Below are positions 17,966 to 26,205 of a stretch of DNA of 64,000 nt, one piece after another. A program made the translations under genes and the position numbers. This DNA comes from an uncultured bacterium (GTDB lineage: Bacteria; Verrucomicrobiota; Lentisphaeria; Victivallales; UBA1829): NCBI GenBank assembly GCA_949297765.1, contig CASFTV010000013.1, positions 26,831 through 90,830 of the forward strand, read 5' to 3'. Numbering within the stretch: the first letter of the stretch is position 1; every line of letters begins with the position of its first letter. The notes beneath the pieces are model-generated. The model was given only the letters and a program-made list of their open reading frames with translations. It did not search any database and was not told the origin of the DNA.

Positions 17966-19093
17966 TCAGAATGTCCGGAGTTCATCGACAACCCGGCGGA
18001 CCGCTTCCAGCCGGGCGTATCCATATTCCTCGCAGGGTTCCAGATAGGAGCCCTCGGTCCATTCGTTCCAGCAGGCGAGATGCACCATGCGCGCAGAAGA
18101 GTTCTCCGAACAGGCGAAACGGAGGTAATGACGGAACGCCTGTTCAAAACGTTCCGGCGTGTTGTTGACCACAACTGTGTCGAACGGATAACCGACTTTT
18201 TCAAACATGTCCGACTGCACCGTCCGCGGACTCACATCCCAGCCGGTCGAAACGACCGGATTGAACGGGACGCTGAGGCGTTTTGTGATCTCCGCGGCGA
18301 ACGTTTTGTTTTTCTCGAACCAGTCCGCATACTCCATGGTCGGGAAGCCGCCCTGTCCGCCCCAGTTGTAGAGGGAGGTCATGTCGAAACCGGCGCGGCG
18401 GATGCGGTCATCAAGATCCTCGTCCTGCCAGCGGTCCCAGCAGTAGAGATTGGAATCCAGGATCACTTCGCCGAGTCCGGCGGCGGCCACGCGGGCGCGG
18501 AAATCGTCAAACAGCAGACGCGCCGTCTGTTCCCCTCCGAGATCCCGGATCATCCGCGACGGCTGGAAAATCGAAAAATAAAGTTTCCCGTCAATCCGCA
18601 GATAATTCGGCTGATTGAAGTAGTGACGGATGCAGTGATCCGTGCAGTGCAGAAACGTCTCCGGAGTGGTTTTCCCGATGTCGCCCCAGAGCGGCGGAGC
18701 GGGCGTCCGGTAGCTGCCCGGATGGGAATAAATCGGATCGTGATTCGCCCACATCAGGGCAAATTTCAGATCGGCGCAGTTCCGGGCGGGAAGAAATCCC
18801 TCCTGAAGACAGCGTTCCCGATAGGAACCGTCTTTGAAGTAATACCAGTCGAAAATGAATGCGTCGATTCCGTGTGAAGCGGCGTCGGCGATCTTGCGTT
18901 CCATCACGGCCGGATCGGCTTCGTCCTCATATCCGCGCAGGGGATGCTTCGGCTGCTTATGGCCTTCAAAACGGGGCGTCGCATAGTGCGTCACACGCCA
19001 TTCCGTCCAGCCTTTTCCATGAATGGTTTCGTTGCGCGCATCCACATGCCAGTTCGGGAAATAATAACTGCAGATCAGCGGTTTTTCTTTCAT
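17966..19093 (-). CDS. WbsX/GH99-like glycan-active protein
   Basis: About 375 residues with the WbsX family pattern: a start of the type ICSYYFPNWHVD, GWTEWRVTHYATPRFEGHKQPKHP, GIDAFIFDWYYFKDG, and a C-terminal ACWNEWTEGSYLEP. This family is related to GH99-type endo-glycosidases, and WbsX proteins are linked to polysaccharide biosynthesis or processing. No signal peptide is seen, so it is probably cytoplasmic. The start at 19093 has AAGGAG upstream; an in-frame start at 19162 runs through the promoter and is unlikely. First gene of an operon with the pseudopilin and the large GH-A enzyme. Hydrolase versus transferase activity is unresolved. Confidence 0.8.
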   Translation of the reverse strand: MKEKPLICSYYFPNWHVDARNETIHGKGWTEWRVTHYATPRFEGHKQPKHPLRGYEDEADPAVMERKIADAASHGIDAFIFDWYYFKDGSYRERCLQEGFLPARNCADLKFALMWANHDPIYSHPGSYRTPAPPLWGDIGKTTPETFLHCTDHCIRHYFNQPNYLRIDGKLYFSIFQPSRMIRDLGGEQTARLLFDDFRARVAAAGLGEVILDSNLYCWDRWQDEDLDDRIRRAGFDMTSLYNWGGQGGFPTMEYADWFEKNKTFAAEITKRLSVPFNPVVSTGWDVSPRTVQSDMFEKVGYPFDTVVVNNTPERFEQAFRHYLRFACSENSSARMVHLACWNEWTEGSYLEPCEEYGYARLEAVRRVVDELRTF

Positions 19094-19126
19094 GTCCGTC
19101 TCCTTCTTCCGTATGTTCTGTCTGTT

Positions 19127-19132
19127 ATTATA
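19127..19132 (-). promoter_or_regulatory. -10 box of the WbsX operon, no clear -35
   Basis: A perfect TATAAT on the minus strand 34 bases before the start codon. The -35 position reads GAAAAA-like, far from consensus, which fits dependence on the divergent AraC-type activator. Confidence 0.45.
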
Positions 19133-19196
19133 CACCGAATCTTCTGATTTTTCCGGGTGCAATCCGGTAATTTCGGAAAAACTCCCGGAAAATATC

Positions 19197-19297
19197 AGGA
19201 TTTACCGGATTTTCTCTCTTCCGGAACGCGGGAAAATACGCATTTCTTTCAAAGATGGAACTTGAAAGGCAGAAAAAATACGATATGGTAAATCCTG
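19197..19297. promoter_or_regulatory. 11-base inverted repeat in the AraC promoter region
   Basis: CAGGATTTACC (19197-19207) and its exact reverse complement GGTAAATCCTG (19287-19297) flank the likely promoter of the AraC gene (TTGAAA, 16 bases, TATGGT from 19262). The right arm overlaps that -10 box, so binding there would be expected to repress the regulator gene. Candidate AraC operator pair. Confidence 0.4.
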
Positions 19298-19315
19298 TAA
19301 AAAGGAGAAAACGCC

Positions 19316-20185
19316 GTGCCGCACCGGATCTATACCGTCAAAGATTTTTTCCGCAACGCCTTTCCGGATTTCATGATGGAAAAGACGCGGAACACCCCTG
19401 CGGAGTTCGCACCGGAACGCGCACGGATCGGAGAGCGGGAATTCTACAAGATCTTTTACATTCTGGAAGGCAGGGGAACGTTGCTGATCAACGGGAAAAG
19501 CTATCCGCTTTCGCCGGGATTTGTCGGGATCATCCATCCGCGCGACTTCACGACCTACCATCTTTCGGAGGAGATCCGGCTTTACAACATTCTGTTCTTC
19601 CGGTCGTTCATTGCGGACTGGCTCGGCGGAATTCACAACACGAACCATTTTTTCAATATTTTCGATCCGTCGCCGGACCGCTCGCGGAATCATGATCTTC
19701 TGCATCTTCTGGATGCGAACCGGAAGATTCTCGCGCTGATCCGGAGAATGGAACAGGAATTCCTTTCCCGGGACATCAACACGGAATATCTGGTCCGCCT
19801 CCACCTGCTGGAACTTCTGATCCATCTTGCGCGCCTCAGCACCCGGAACTATGCGAAAAAACGGCACGCGGAACTTGCCGGGCTGATTACGGATTATCTC
19901 CGGGACCATCTTTCCGAAGCGCTTCCGATGGAGCGGCTTGAAGAACACTTCGGACTTTCCGCAGGCTATCTGCATTCGCTGTTCCGGCAGCAGACCGGCA
20001 GTACCATCGGGAAAACGCTCCTGACCCTCCGGATCCGGGAGGCGGAAAAAATGCTGCGGGAGACCCCCCTCCCGGTCGAGCGGATCTGCTACCGCTGCGG
20101 TTTTTCCGATCCGAGCAATTTCTACAAGCAGTTCCGCCGGGAGACCGGCACAGTCCCCGGCGCGTTCCGTCCCCCGAAGAGATGA
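19316..20185 (+). CDS. AraC-family transcriptional regulator
   Basis: 289 residues starting at GTG (19316) with AAAGGAG about 9 bases upstream. The N-terminal sensor region has a cupin-like strand pattern (FYKIFYILEGRGTLLINGKSY, LSPGFVGIIHPRDFTTYHL). The C-terminal double helix-turn-helix includes LPMERLEEHFGLSAGYLHSLFRQQ and LPVERICYRCGFSDPSNFYKQFRRETG. It is divergent from the WbsX-pseudopilin-hydrolase operon and is inferred to control it. It converges with the enzyme gene ending at 20217. Confidence 0.9.
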   Translation: MPHRIYTVKDFFRNAFPDFMMEKTRNTPAEFAPERARIGEREFYKIFYILEGRGTLLINGKSYPLSPGFVGIIHPRDFTTYHLSEEIRLYNILFFRSFIADWLGGIHNTNHFFNIFDPSPDRSRNHDLLHLLDANRKILALIRRMEQEFLSRDINTEYLVRLHLLELLIHLARLSTRNYAKKRHAELAGLITDYLRDHLSEALPMERLEEHFGLSAGYLHSLFRQQTGSTIGKTLLTLRIREAEKMLRETPLPVERICYRCGFSDPSNFYKQFRRETGTVPGAFRPPKR

Positions 20186-20216
20186 TCCCTCTGCGGGAGA
20201 GCGGCCGGAAGCGGAT

Positions 20217-23200
20217 TCACTCCGCCTTCACCGATTCCCCGGTCAGCTCGAAACACTCCTCCGTCTCCTTCCAGAAAAAGACCGCAAGATTCAGCTCCGT
20301 CTCATTCTCGGGGACGAGCACCGGAAGAGAAAACTCCTGCCACTTCCCGGTCAGCGCGCGGGCAGGAAAATCCCGGCGGGGAAGCACCTTGCCGTACACC
20401 ATTGCCTGCAGACGCCCCGTTCCACGGACACGGAAAGAGATCCGGTAGCGCGCTCCCGGCGTAATCTTCCGCAGAGGACAGATGATTCCCGCCGCCTTTT
20501 CTCTCCCTTCCGGTGTCGCGTTCAGCCGGACCGGATTTCCCGGCGTCAATTTTCCGCTCTGGAAAATGCGCCACGGCCCGAACGCTCCTTCCGGGAATTC
20601 CGCTTTCCGGCAGAGCGTTCCAAAGCGGTGCGCCGCCTTGATTCCGCCGATTCCGCTTCCCCATTCCAGATACCCTTCCCGTCCGGAGGAGTCGTTGTTG
20701 TTGACCAGAAGAGCAAACCGGACCGGCTGATGCTTCCGGTAAATGAACGGATAGAGATCGCCCGGCGAAACCTGAATCCGGTAAACGGTCTTCCCGGCGG
20801 AACGGACGATCTGCGCCCGGCTGCCGCGGAGAGGAACTCCGGCTTCCGAATAATCGGAGGGCAGATCCCCGTTCAGAACGGGCGTGCGGACCTTGTAGAT
20901 CAGACCGTTTTTGCCGACCGCAAATTCCAGGACATCCCCTTCATCCCCCTTTCCGACGGCATCCAGCGCGAACTGGACGCTGTCCGCCTCCCAGACTTTT
21001 TTCCCTTCACATTCGGGATGGTGAACGGCATCCGTCACCTCGACATCCAGCAGAAGCCCCTCCGACGAGAACGATGCGGCAAACCGGGCGGCAAATCCCT
21101 TCTTCCGTTCCTTCTCATTGCGGGAGACATAACGCACCACCGGATTCCACACCCGCGATGAAAACGGCGCGTACACCCCGTTCACACTCCGCTCCAGCTC
21201 CGGCAGAAGCGGACGCGGCGAAAGCTCCTTCAGCGCCACCCCCTTCTTCAGGATCGCGGGATCGGGATTCAACACAAAATAAACACGCCGCCCCTTCATT
21301 TCCCCGGACGAAACCTTCCGGCCTTCCCAGTCAAGAACGGTTCTGCCCTTCATCATCTCCGCAACCGCCTGAACCGGAGTCAGAGTTCCGGTCCCCTTCT
21401 GCGACCAGAAAAATGCAACCCGGCCCGCCACACTCTCAAACAGCGCGATCTGCTGATCGCCATCCCCGAAATAGCACGCGCCAAGCGGTTTGACTTTTCC
21501 CGCGAAACGGTCCGTCGCCGTCCGCAGAGCCAGAGCGGAAAGACGCGGCTCCTGGAACGGCACCGACCGGAACAATCCGCTCACCTGCTGAATCCCCCCG
21601 GCCGCAGCGAAAAACCGCGCGCTTTCCGGATTCTTCTCTCCGGCGAACGTGTTGAACGCGGCGATCTTTTCCACATTCATGTTCAGCATCTGGGCAAGAC
21701 GGATCAGCATCCGGAAGCAGAGATCCTCCTCCGTCGGCAGCACCGGAGCGGAACAGTTGTACAGATTCACATGCCACTCCGTTTCCACAAACCCCTTCGA
21801 CGGCGCGCCGTATTTCCGATCCACCTCGAAAAACGGTTTGTGAGAGGTCACCACATGCGTTCCCAGCCGGTCATAGTACTTCTGAACTCCGAGCCGGGTC
21901 TCGGCATCATAGAACGGAATGTAACGCATCCCGATCCCGCCGTGGATGACCATGTTTTCCGGATTGACCGATTTCAGCGCCGTATACCCTGTCTTCATCA
22001 GTTCGACAAACTGCTCCGGCGACGACTCCAGCCAGAAGATGCTTCCCCCCGGCAGATGCGGCTCGTTCCACAGCTCCCACATCCGGATCCCCGGATACCG
22101 CTTTGCAAACGCCTTCAGATACTCTCCCCACGGCTTCATCTCCAACGGAGCATACGAGCGGTAATGAGATTCCCAGAGCGTATTCTGCGGTTTCGGCGAA
22201 TTCCAGCGCGGTGTTCCGAAGGTATTGAGTATCACCCGCTCCTGCGGATACCCCTCCTCGTCCGCAATCTTCAGAAAACGATCGGCCATGCTCCAGTCAT
22301 ACCGTCCGCGTTCGCGCTCGATCTGATCCCACGGAGCCGCATGCCACCGGACAAACGCATTGAGTCCGCAAAGACGCGCAACCGCAAACGAATCCTGCAG
22401 CGAACAGAAATACGGAGTATAGTCCGTCTCATTCATCATATTGATTCCGAACGGATGAGCATGATCCCCCCGTTCCCGCTTCTCCGTGACGGCGAAATTC
22501 TGAAACTCCCGCGTAAATGCCCCGCTCCGGCACAGACGGACCGGTGCATTGTTGAACTGCCGATGATGAGTCACAGAATACGTTTCCACCACCGGAGTCT
22601 GCGCGCCATCCTTTCCGATATGGAAAAACTTCACCTGATAAAATCCGGGGGACGGCGCTTTCCAAGTCCAGCGCGCCCCATCCACGGAACGGTCCGCCAG
22701 AATCTTCCCATCGGAATTCGACACAATCCCCCGCAGACCGGTCACGCCCGGCGGAAGAATCGCGGTAAACGCCACCGGCTCCGTCAGAGCGAACCAGTTC
22801 AGCGGCTTTTCCGCCGTGACGCGATAGAGCCAGCGGATCTCAGGCTCTTCAAACGTTGTCTTTCCCGGCGGAGGGAGTTTTGGAAAACGAGTCCGGTAAT
22901 CGGAGGTCGAAATCACGATCCGGAATTTTTCCACTCCGGCCGGATAGAAACGGGGAAGCACGGTCTGAACCCGCGAAACGACCTTGTTCAGCAGAGAATC
23001 TTCCGGATAATGAAACGGCGGACGCGGGAAAAACGATCCGAGCGCCTTTCCGTTCCGGTCGAACCAGTGAATCCGGATATGATGCGCAATCGGCCCCGTG
23101 GTAATCGTCTTCATGTGAATCTGCATCGGCGGACGGCCCGCGGGAATCTCATACATCGGCGACTGCCACGTTTTTTCTCCGGAAGAAGAGAGCGTAAAAC

Positions 23201-23261
23201 TTCCGCCGGCACAAAGAAATGCCGCGAACAATGCAGTCAACATCAAAACCAACTTTCTCAT
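20217..23261 (-). CDS. Large secreted clan GH-A glycoside hydrolase
   Basis: 1014 residues from the ATG at 23261, which has AAGGA upstream and a clean signal peptide (MRKLVLMLTALFAAFLCAGG); an in-frame ATG at 23282 is less likely. Beta-rich N-terminal modules reach about residue 250, then a (beta/alpha)8 barrel (about 260-560). The putative acid/base is Glu400 in WELWNEPH and the nucleophile Glu495 in FVETEWHV. A CBM9-like module and a terminal beta-sandwich ending in a FELTGESVKAE strand follow. It shares architecture and the WNEP/EWH motifs with the enzyme at 13927-17205 but is too divergent to be a recent copy. It lies 27 bases after the pseudopilin gene of its operon. Confidence 0.8.
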   Translation of the reverse strand: MRKLVLMLTALFAAFLCAGGSFTLSSSGEKTWQSPMYEIPAGRPPMQIHMKTITTGPIAHHIRIHWFDRNGKALGSFFPRPPFHYPEDSLLNKVVSRVQTVLPRFYPAGVEKFRIVISTSDYRTRFPKLPPPGKTTFEEPEIRWLYRVTAEKPLNWFALTEPVAFTAILPPGVTGLRGIVSNSDGKILADRSVDGARWTWKAPSPGFYQVKFFHIGKDGAQTPVVETYSVTHHRQFNNAPVRLCRSGAFTREFQNFAVTEKRERGDHAHPFGINMMNETDYTPYFCSLQDSFAVARLCGLNAFVRWHAAPWDQIERERGRYDWSMADRFLKIADEEGYPQERVILNTFGTPRWNSPKPQNTLWESHYRSYAPLEMKPWGEYLKAFAKRYPGIRMWELWNEPHLPGGSIFWLESSPEQFVELMKTGYTALKSVNPENMVIHGGIGMRYIPFYDAETRLGVQKYYDRLGTHVVTSHKPFFEVDRKYGAPSKGFVETEWHVNLYNCSAPVLPTEEDLCFRMLIRLAQMLNMNVEKIAAFNTFAGEKNPESARFFAAAGGIQQVSGLFRSVPFQEPRLSALALRTATDRFAGKVKPLGACYFGDGDQQIALFESVAGRVAFFWSQKGTGTLTPVQAVAEMMKGRTVLDWEGRKVSSGEMKGRRVYFVLNPDPAILKKGVALKELSPRPLLPELERSVNGVYAPFSSRVWNPVVRYVSRNEKERKKGFAARFAASFSSEGLLLDVEVTDAVHHPECEGKKVWEADSVQFALDAVGKGDEGDVLEFAVGKNGLIYKVRTPVLNGDLPSDYSEAGVPLRGSRAQIVRSAGKTVYRIQVSPGDLYPFIYRKHQPVRFALLVNNNDSSGREGYLEWGSGIGGIKAAHRFGTLCRKAEFPEGAFGPWRIFQSGKLTPGNPVRLNATPEGREKAAGIICPLRKITPGARYRISFRVRGTGRLQAMVYGKVLPRRDFPARALTGKWQEFSLPVLVPENETELNLAVFFWKETEECFELTGESVKAE

Positions 23262-23288
23262 GCTTCTGTATTCCTTTTCCATCTTCGA

Positions 23289-24071
23289 TCAATAAGCCTT
23301 TCCCTTCCACTGAAGCGTGGAAGAGGTCGTACTCCAGCCGTAACAGAACGGTCCTGCGTCAAACGGTTTGAACGGATAAGGGATCCGGATCGCGGCGACA
23401 CTTCCGTCGAGCTTCAGCGTATTGCAGGCTCCGCCATGCCGGGCGGCGACATTTCCAAAATACACATTATTCGGAATCGTTGGATTCCAGCGATAATACC
23501 CTTTCTCCGGAATGGACGATCCATCGGAATTGCGCTCCCACGTTTCCGCAATATAGAGCTTTGAGGAAGGATTCTTCGCTCCGTCAATCCTGTTCGACTC
23601 CAGATAACTGTTTCCCATTTTCTCATTGATTCCATAATGAGAATTGTAATTCCACCAGCTGCTGGTTCCATCCATGAGATAGGTTCCGGACATGGAAGGG
23701 CACCGGAACGTCTCGATTCCAAAATACCGTCCCTTTCTCTTCTTCCATGGATCCCAGTGTTTCGCCGGATTCGTCGGATAGGTTTCCGTATTGGGCCCGA
23801 GGACCCCGAAGGTCCATGGAATCTGCGGATCCTGATAGTTGAACAGCGGAGGAGGCAGCCAGCTGTCATTTTCCATCACATATTGCATGATCCCCATCCC
23901 GAGGGTCTTCAAATTGTTCACACAGGATGCCGACCGGGCCTTGTCCCGCGCGGAATTCAACGCCGGGAGCAAAACACCGACAAGGATCGCAAGAATCGCA
24001 ATCGTAATCAGCAATTCAATCAGAGTAAACCCTCTCCGACGACGAAAAAAAACCAAACTGCCGCCATTCAT
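23289..24071 (-). CDS. Pseudopilin (prepilin-type cleavage/methylation protein)
   Basis: 260 residues from the ATG at 24071, chosen because GGAGGGAGAGG lies directly in front; upstream in-frame ATGs at 24116 and 24125 are possible. [21 protein letters not shown] is a textbook prepilin leader with Gly before the cleavage point, the only one of the seven in this window to keep it. [24 protein letters not shown] follows, and near the C-terminus [15 protein letters not shown] carries the H-x9-DG motif. It is followed by the large GH-A hydrolase in the same operon. Confidence 0.92.
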   Translation of the reverse strand: MNGGSLVFFRRRRGFTLIELLITIAILAILVGVLLPALNSARDKARSASCVNNLKTLGMGIMQYVMENDSWLPPPLFNYQDPQIPWTFGVLGPNTETYPTNPAKHWDPWKKRKGRYFGIETFRCPSMSGTYLMDGTSSWWNYNSHYGINEKMGNSYLESNRIDGAKNPSSKLYIAETWERNSDGSSIPEKGYYRWNPTIPNNVYFGNVAARHGGACNTLKLDGSVAAIRIPYPFKPFDAGPFCYGWSTTSSTLQWKGKAY

Positions 24072-24144
24072 CCTCTCCCTCCGCCATAAAAACCCATTCT
24101 GATCCAATATCTTCATTTTATCCATCCTTTCCCGGTTTCCGACC

Positions 24145-24150
24145 ATTATA
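24145..24150 (-). promoter_or_regulatory. -10 box upstream of the pseudopilin-hydrolase operon
   Basis: Perfect TATAAT on the minus strand about 75 bases before the pseudopilin start, with no recognisable -35, which suggests activator dependence. The AraC-type gene ending at 24352 is the obvious candidate. Confidence 0.4.
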
Positions 24151-24220
24151 GCACAAACACAGCAAGAAGACTTGGGGAATTTTCACAAAAAAAAACCAGA
24201 AATCCGAAATCTGAATATTC

Positions 24221-24320
24221 TCCAAAAAAAAGGAGAAAAATGCGACTGCATTTTCCTCCGGTCAAGGGCGCCGCCCTTGTCGCACTCCAGCGGCGAACAC
24301 GCTGGTCGTGCAAAGCACGA
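24221..24320 (-). terminator. Cluster of four hairpins ending in a T-run after the AraC gene
   Basis: Read on the minus strand after the AraC stop: TCGTGC/GCACGA with a 3-base loop (24306-24320), CCAGCG/CGCTGG with a 7-base loop (24287-24305), CAAGGGCG/CGCCCTTG with almost no loop (24263-24279), and AAAATGC/GCATTTT with a 4-base loop (24237-24254). A run of eight T follows. The last hairpin plus T-run is a plausible intrinsic terminator. The other three look like a REP-type or recombination-type repeat. Confidence 0.55.
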
Positions 24321-24351
24321 AACACCTCTCACTCACACATCGAAATCCGAA

Positions 24352-25227
24352 TCACTCGTGAACAATCTTCCGGAAACTGCCCGGATTGCACCCGAACCGC
24401 TGCTTGAAAATCCGGTAAAAATAACTCAAATCATTAAAACCGCACTCATAACAGATTTCCGAAATTTGTTTTGCCGAGTTCCAGAGCAGCTCGGCGGCGT
24501 AATCCAGCCGATGCTCGTTGACATCCTCAATAATCGTCCGCTCGGTCGACTTCTTATAAAGATGACAAAGATGCTGACGACTCAAACCGAACCGCTTCGA
24601 CAAGTCCGAAAGCTGAAACGGCCTCCGGAAATCCGTTTCGATCATCCTCCGGATGGAGGCAACAACCTGTTCATGCGCGGATTCCGGCTCTTCCGAATCC
24701 CGGAAGCGCTGGAAATGGATCAGCAGATGCAGCAGATTGAGCTTGATATCCCATTGATAATTCACATCCTTCCTGAAATATTCCTGCTCCAGCTCGGCGA
24801 CAATGGAGCGGATATGACGGGATGCCCGATACGCATAAAACGGAATCTTTTCCTCCAAATGATAGTCACTGGAAAACATCTTGAAAAACGCGGAGCGGCG
24901 CATCAGCGACTCCAGTTCATTCCCCAGGAAATCTCTGGAAAAAAGAATATTGCAGACAATCATCGGCTCTTCCGCCACCTTGTAATTGGTCAGAAAATCG
25001 GGATGCATCAGATAAATGCACCCCTCCGCCAGCGGAAAATTCCGTCCGCAGAATTCCAGAGTTCCCTTTCCCCCTTCGACCAGCGTGATCTTCCAGAAAT
25101 CGCGGATGGAGGGCGGCGTACATTCAAACTGCTTCCTCGTATGATGATACTTCACAATCGCAAACGGAAACTCCGGACCGAAATAGAGCGAGGAACTCAA
25201 ATAGCGGACTTTGACATTTTTTTCCAT
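24352..25227 (-). CDS. AraC-family transcriptional regulator
   Basis: 291 residues. The N-terminal sensor part includes DFWKITLVEGGKGTLEFCGRNF and an HPDFLTNYKV strand. The C-terminal double helix-turn-helix includes FQLSDLSKRFGLSRQHLCHLYKKS and KQISEICYECGFNDLSYFYRIFKQRFG. It is upstream of, and on the same strand as, the pseudopilin-hydrolase operon but is separated from it by a hairpin cluster and a new -10 box, so the two are probably transcribed separately. The inducer is unknown; the role is inferred from position. Confidence 0.9.
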   Translation of the reverse strand: MEKNVKVRYLSSSLYFGPEFPFAIVKYHHTRKQFECTPPSIRDFWKITLVEGGKGTLEFCGRNFPLAEGCIYLMHPDFLTNYKVAEEPMIVCNILFSRDFLGNELESLMRRSAFFKMFSSDYHLEEKIPFYAYRASRHIRSIVAELEQEYFRKDVNYQWDIKLNLLHLLIHFQRFRDSEEPESAHEQVVASIRRMIETDFRRPFQLSDLSKRFGLSRQHLCHLYKKSTERTIIEDVNEHRLDYAAELLWNSAKQISEICYECGFNDLSYFYRIFKQRFGCNPGSFRKIVHE

Positions 25228-25264
25228 TCTTCCATTCCTTCATCATCTCTCCTGACAAACAAAT

Positions 25265-25292
25265 AGTATACCTCCGATTTTCCCGAAAGCAA
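25265..25292 (-). promoter_or_regulatory. Promoter of the AraC-type gene at 25227
   Basis: On the minus strand TTGCTT, 16 bases, TATACT, about 38 bases upstream of the start codon. Confidence 0.45.
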
Positions 25293-25393
25293 CAGCAGAA
25301 GGAAAATAAAAAACTCCGCCGTCTTGAAATCTCCCCCGGAAAGTGTTAAACTATCCCGGATCATCCCCGGAAACAGAAAGAAAGGAGACCGCC

Positions 25394-25744
25394 ATGCTGC
25401 TTTGGGCCGGAGTATGGATCATCCTTGCCGAATGCGCAGCCGTTCTCGCAGTCTGCCTCCTCCCGGACAGACGACACTGGAAACCCGTTCTGATTCTCCT
25501 TCTCCTTGCCGCGGGGATCGGAGGCTCCCTCTATTCCGCACTCTCCCCCCGGGCAGAACAGTCCGCGGCCCGACGCATTCACGAGGAGGCATGCGCCCGG
25601 GCGGAAAAACTGATCCGCTCCGGAAGAAAATCCAGCCTTGCCTCCGCATTGAGAGAGAGCTTCTTCCCGTCATCCCCCCATCCGGAAAACGCGGCCGCAT
25701 TCCTGAAACAGGTCAGATCCGCAGAAACGGAGAGCCCCCGATGA
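25394..25744 (+). CDS. Small membrane protein of unknown function
   Basis: 116 residues from an ATG with AAAGGAG about 6 bases upstream. Two hydrophobic segments (about 1-19 and 27-46) are followed by a charged helical tail rich in Ala, Arg and Glu (SAARRIHEEACARAEKLI), so it is an inner-membrane protein with a soluble C-terminal tail. No family recognised. Its stop overlaps the next start in an ATGA, so the two are translationally coupled. It is the first gene of the cluster that leads to the YdbH-like gene. Confidence 0.7.
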   Translation: MLLWAGVWIILAECAAVLAVCLLPDRRHWKPVLILLLLAAGIGGSLYSALSPRAEQSAARRIHEEACARAEKLIRSGRKSSLASALRESFFPSSPHPENAAAFLKQVRSAETESPR

Positions 25745-26070
25745 TCGCCGTCATGATCAGCCTTGTAAAAACAATCACGCTGTTCACCCTCCCGGCAGGC
25801 GCACTTCTTTTCTTCTGCGGAAAAAAACTCTCCGCCCGTCAGCAGATTCTTCTGCTTCTTGCGCTTCTGAGCATCAATCTGGCCCTGCTTCTGTTCATCG
25901 GGAGCCGGATGCAGCTCCACTATACCCGCAGTTTCTACAGCCGCAATCTGCAGCGCTACGGCGAACTTCTGGAAAGAGTCGACACCACGGAGGCTCTTGC
26001 ACTCACCCGGGCCTTCCACTCCGATCCGATGCACCCGATCCCGAACGAGTCCCCGACGCAACCGCAATAA
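25741..26070 (+). CDS. Small membrane protein of unknown function
   Basis: 109 residues, two predicted membrane helices (about 4-23 and 33-52, the second LLLALLSINLALLLFIGS) and a soluble tail with a short helix. The start overlaps the previous stop by 4 bases. No family recognised. Co-expressed with the preceding small membrane protein; 135 bases separate it from the YdbH-like gene. Confidence 0.7.
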   Translation: MIAVMISLVKTITLFTLPAGALLFFCGKKLSARQQILLLLALLSINLALLLFIGSRMQLHYTRSFYSRNLQRYGELLERVDTTEALALTRAFHSDPMHPIPNESPTQPQ

Positions 26071-26205
26071 CCCCTCCTCCGGACGCGGAAAAAACAGCAA
26101 ATGCTCCTTCCGCCGGAAGAAGATTGCGGAAAGGCTCCAAAAAAACTGGAAAGAATCCGATTCCGGTGTACATTACCGGAAAAGAATGAAACAGGAACCG
26201 CATCC

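Noticed and set aside
21771..23564. 597-codon plus-strand open frame antisense to the second GH-A hydrolase and the pseudopilin end
   Set aside because: Same shadow effect; rich in Arg, Pro and His without domains.
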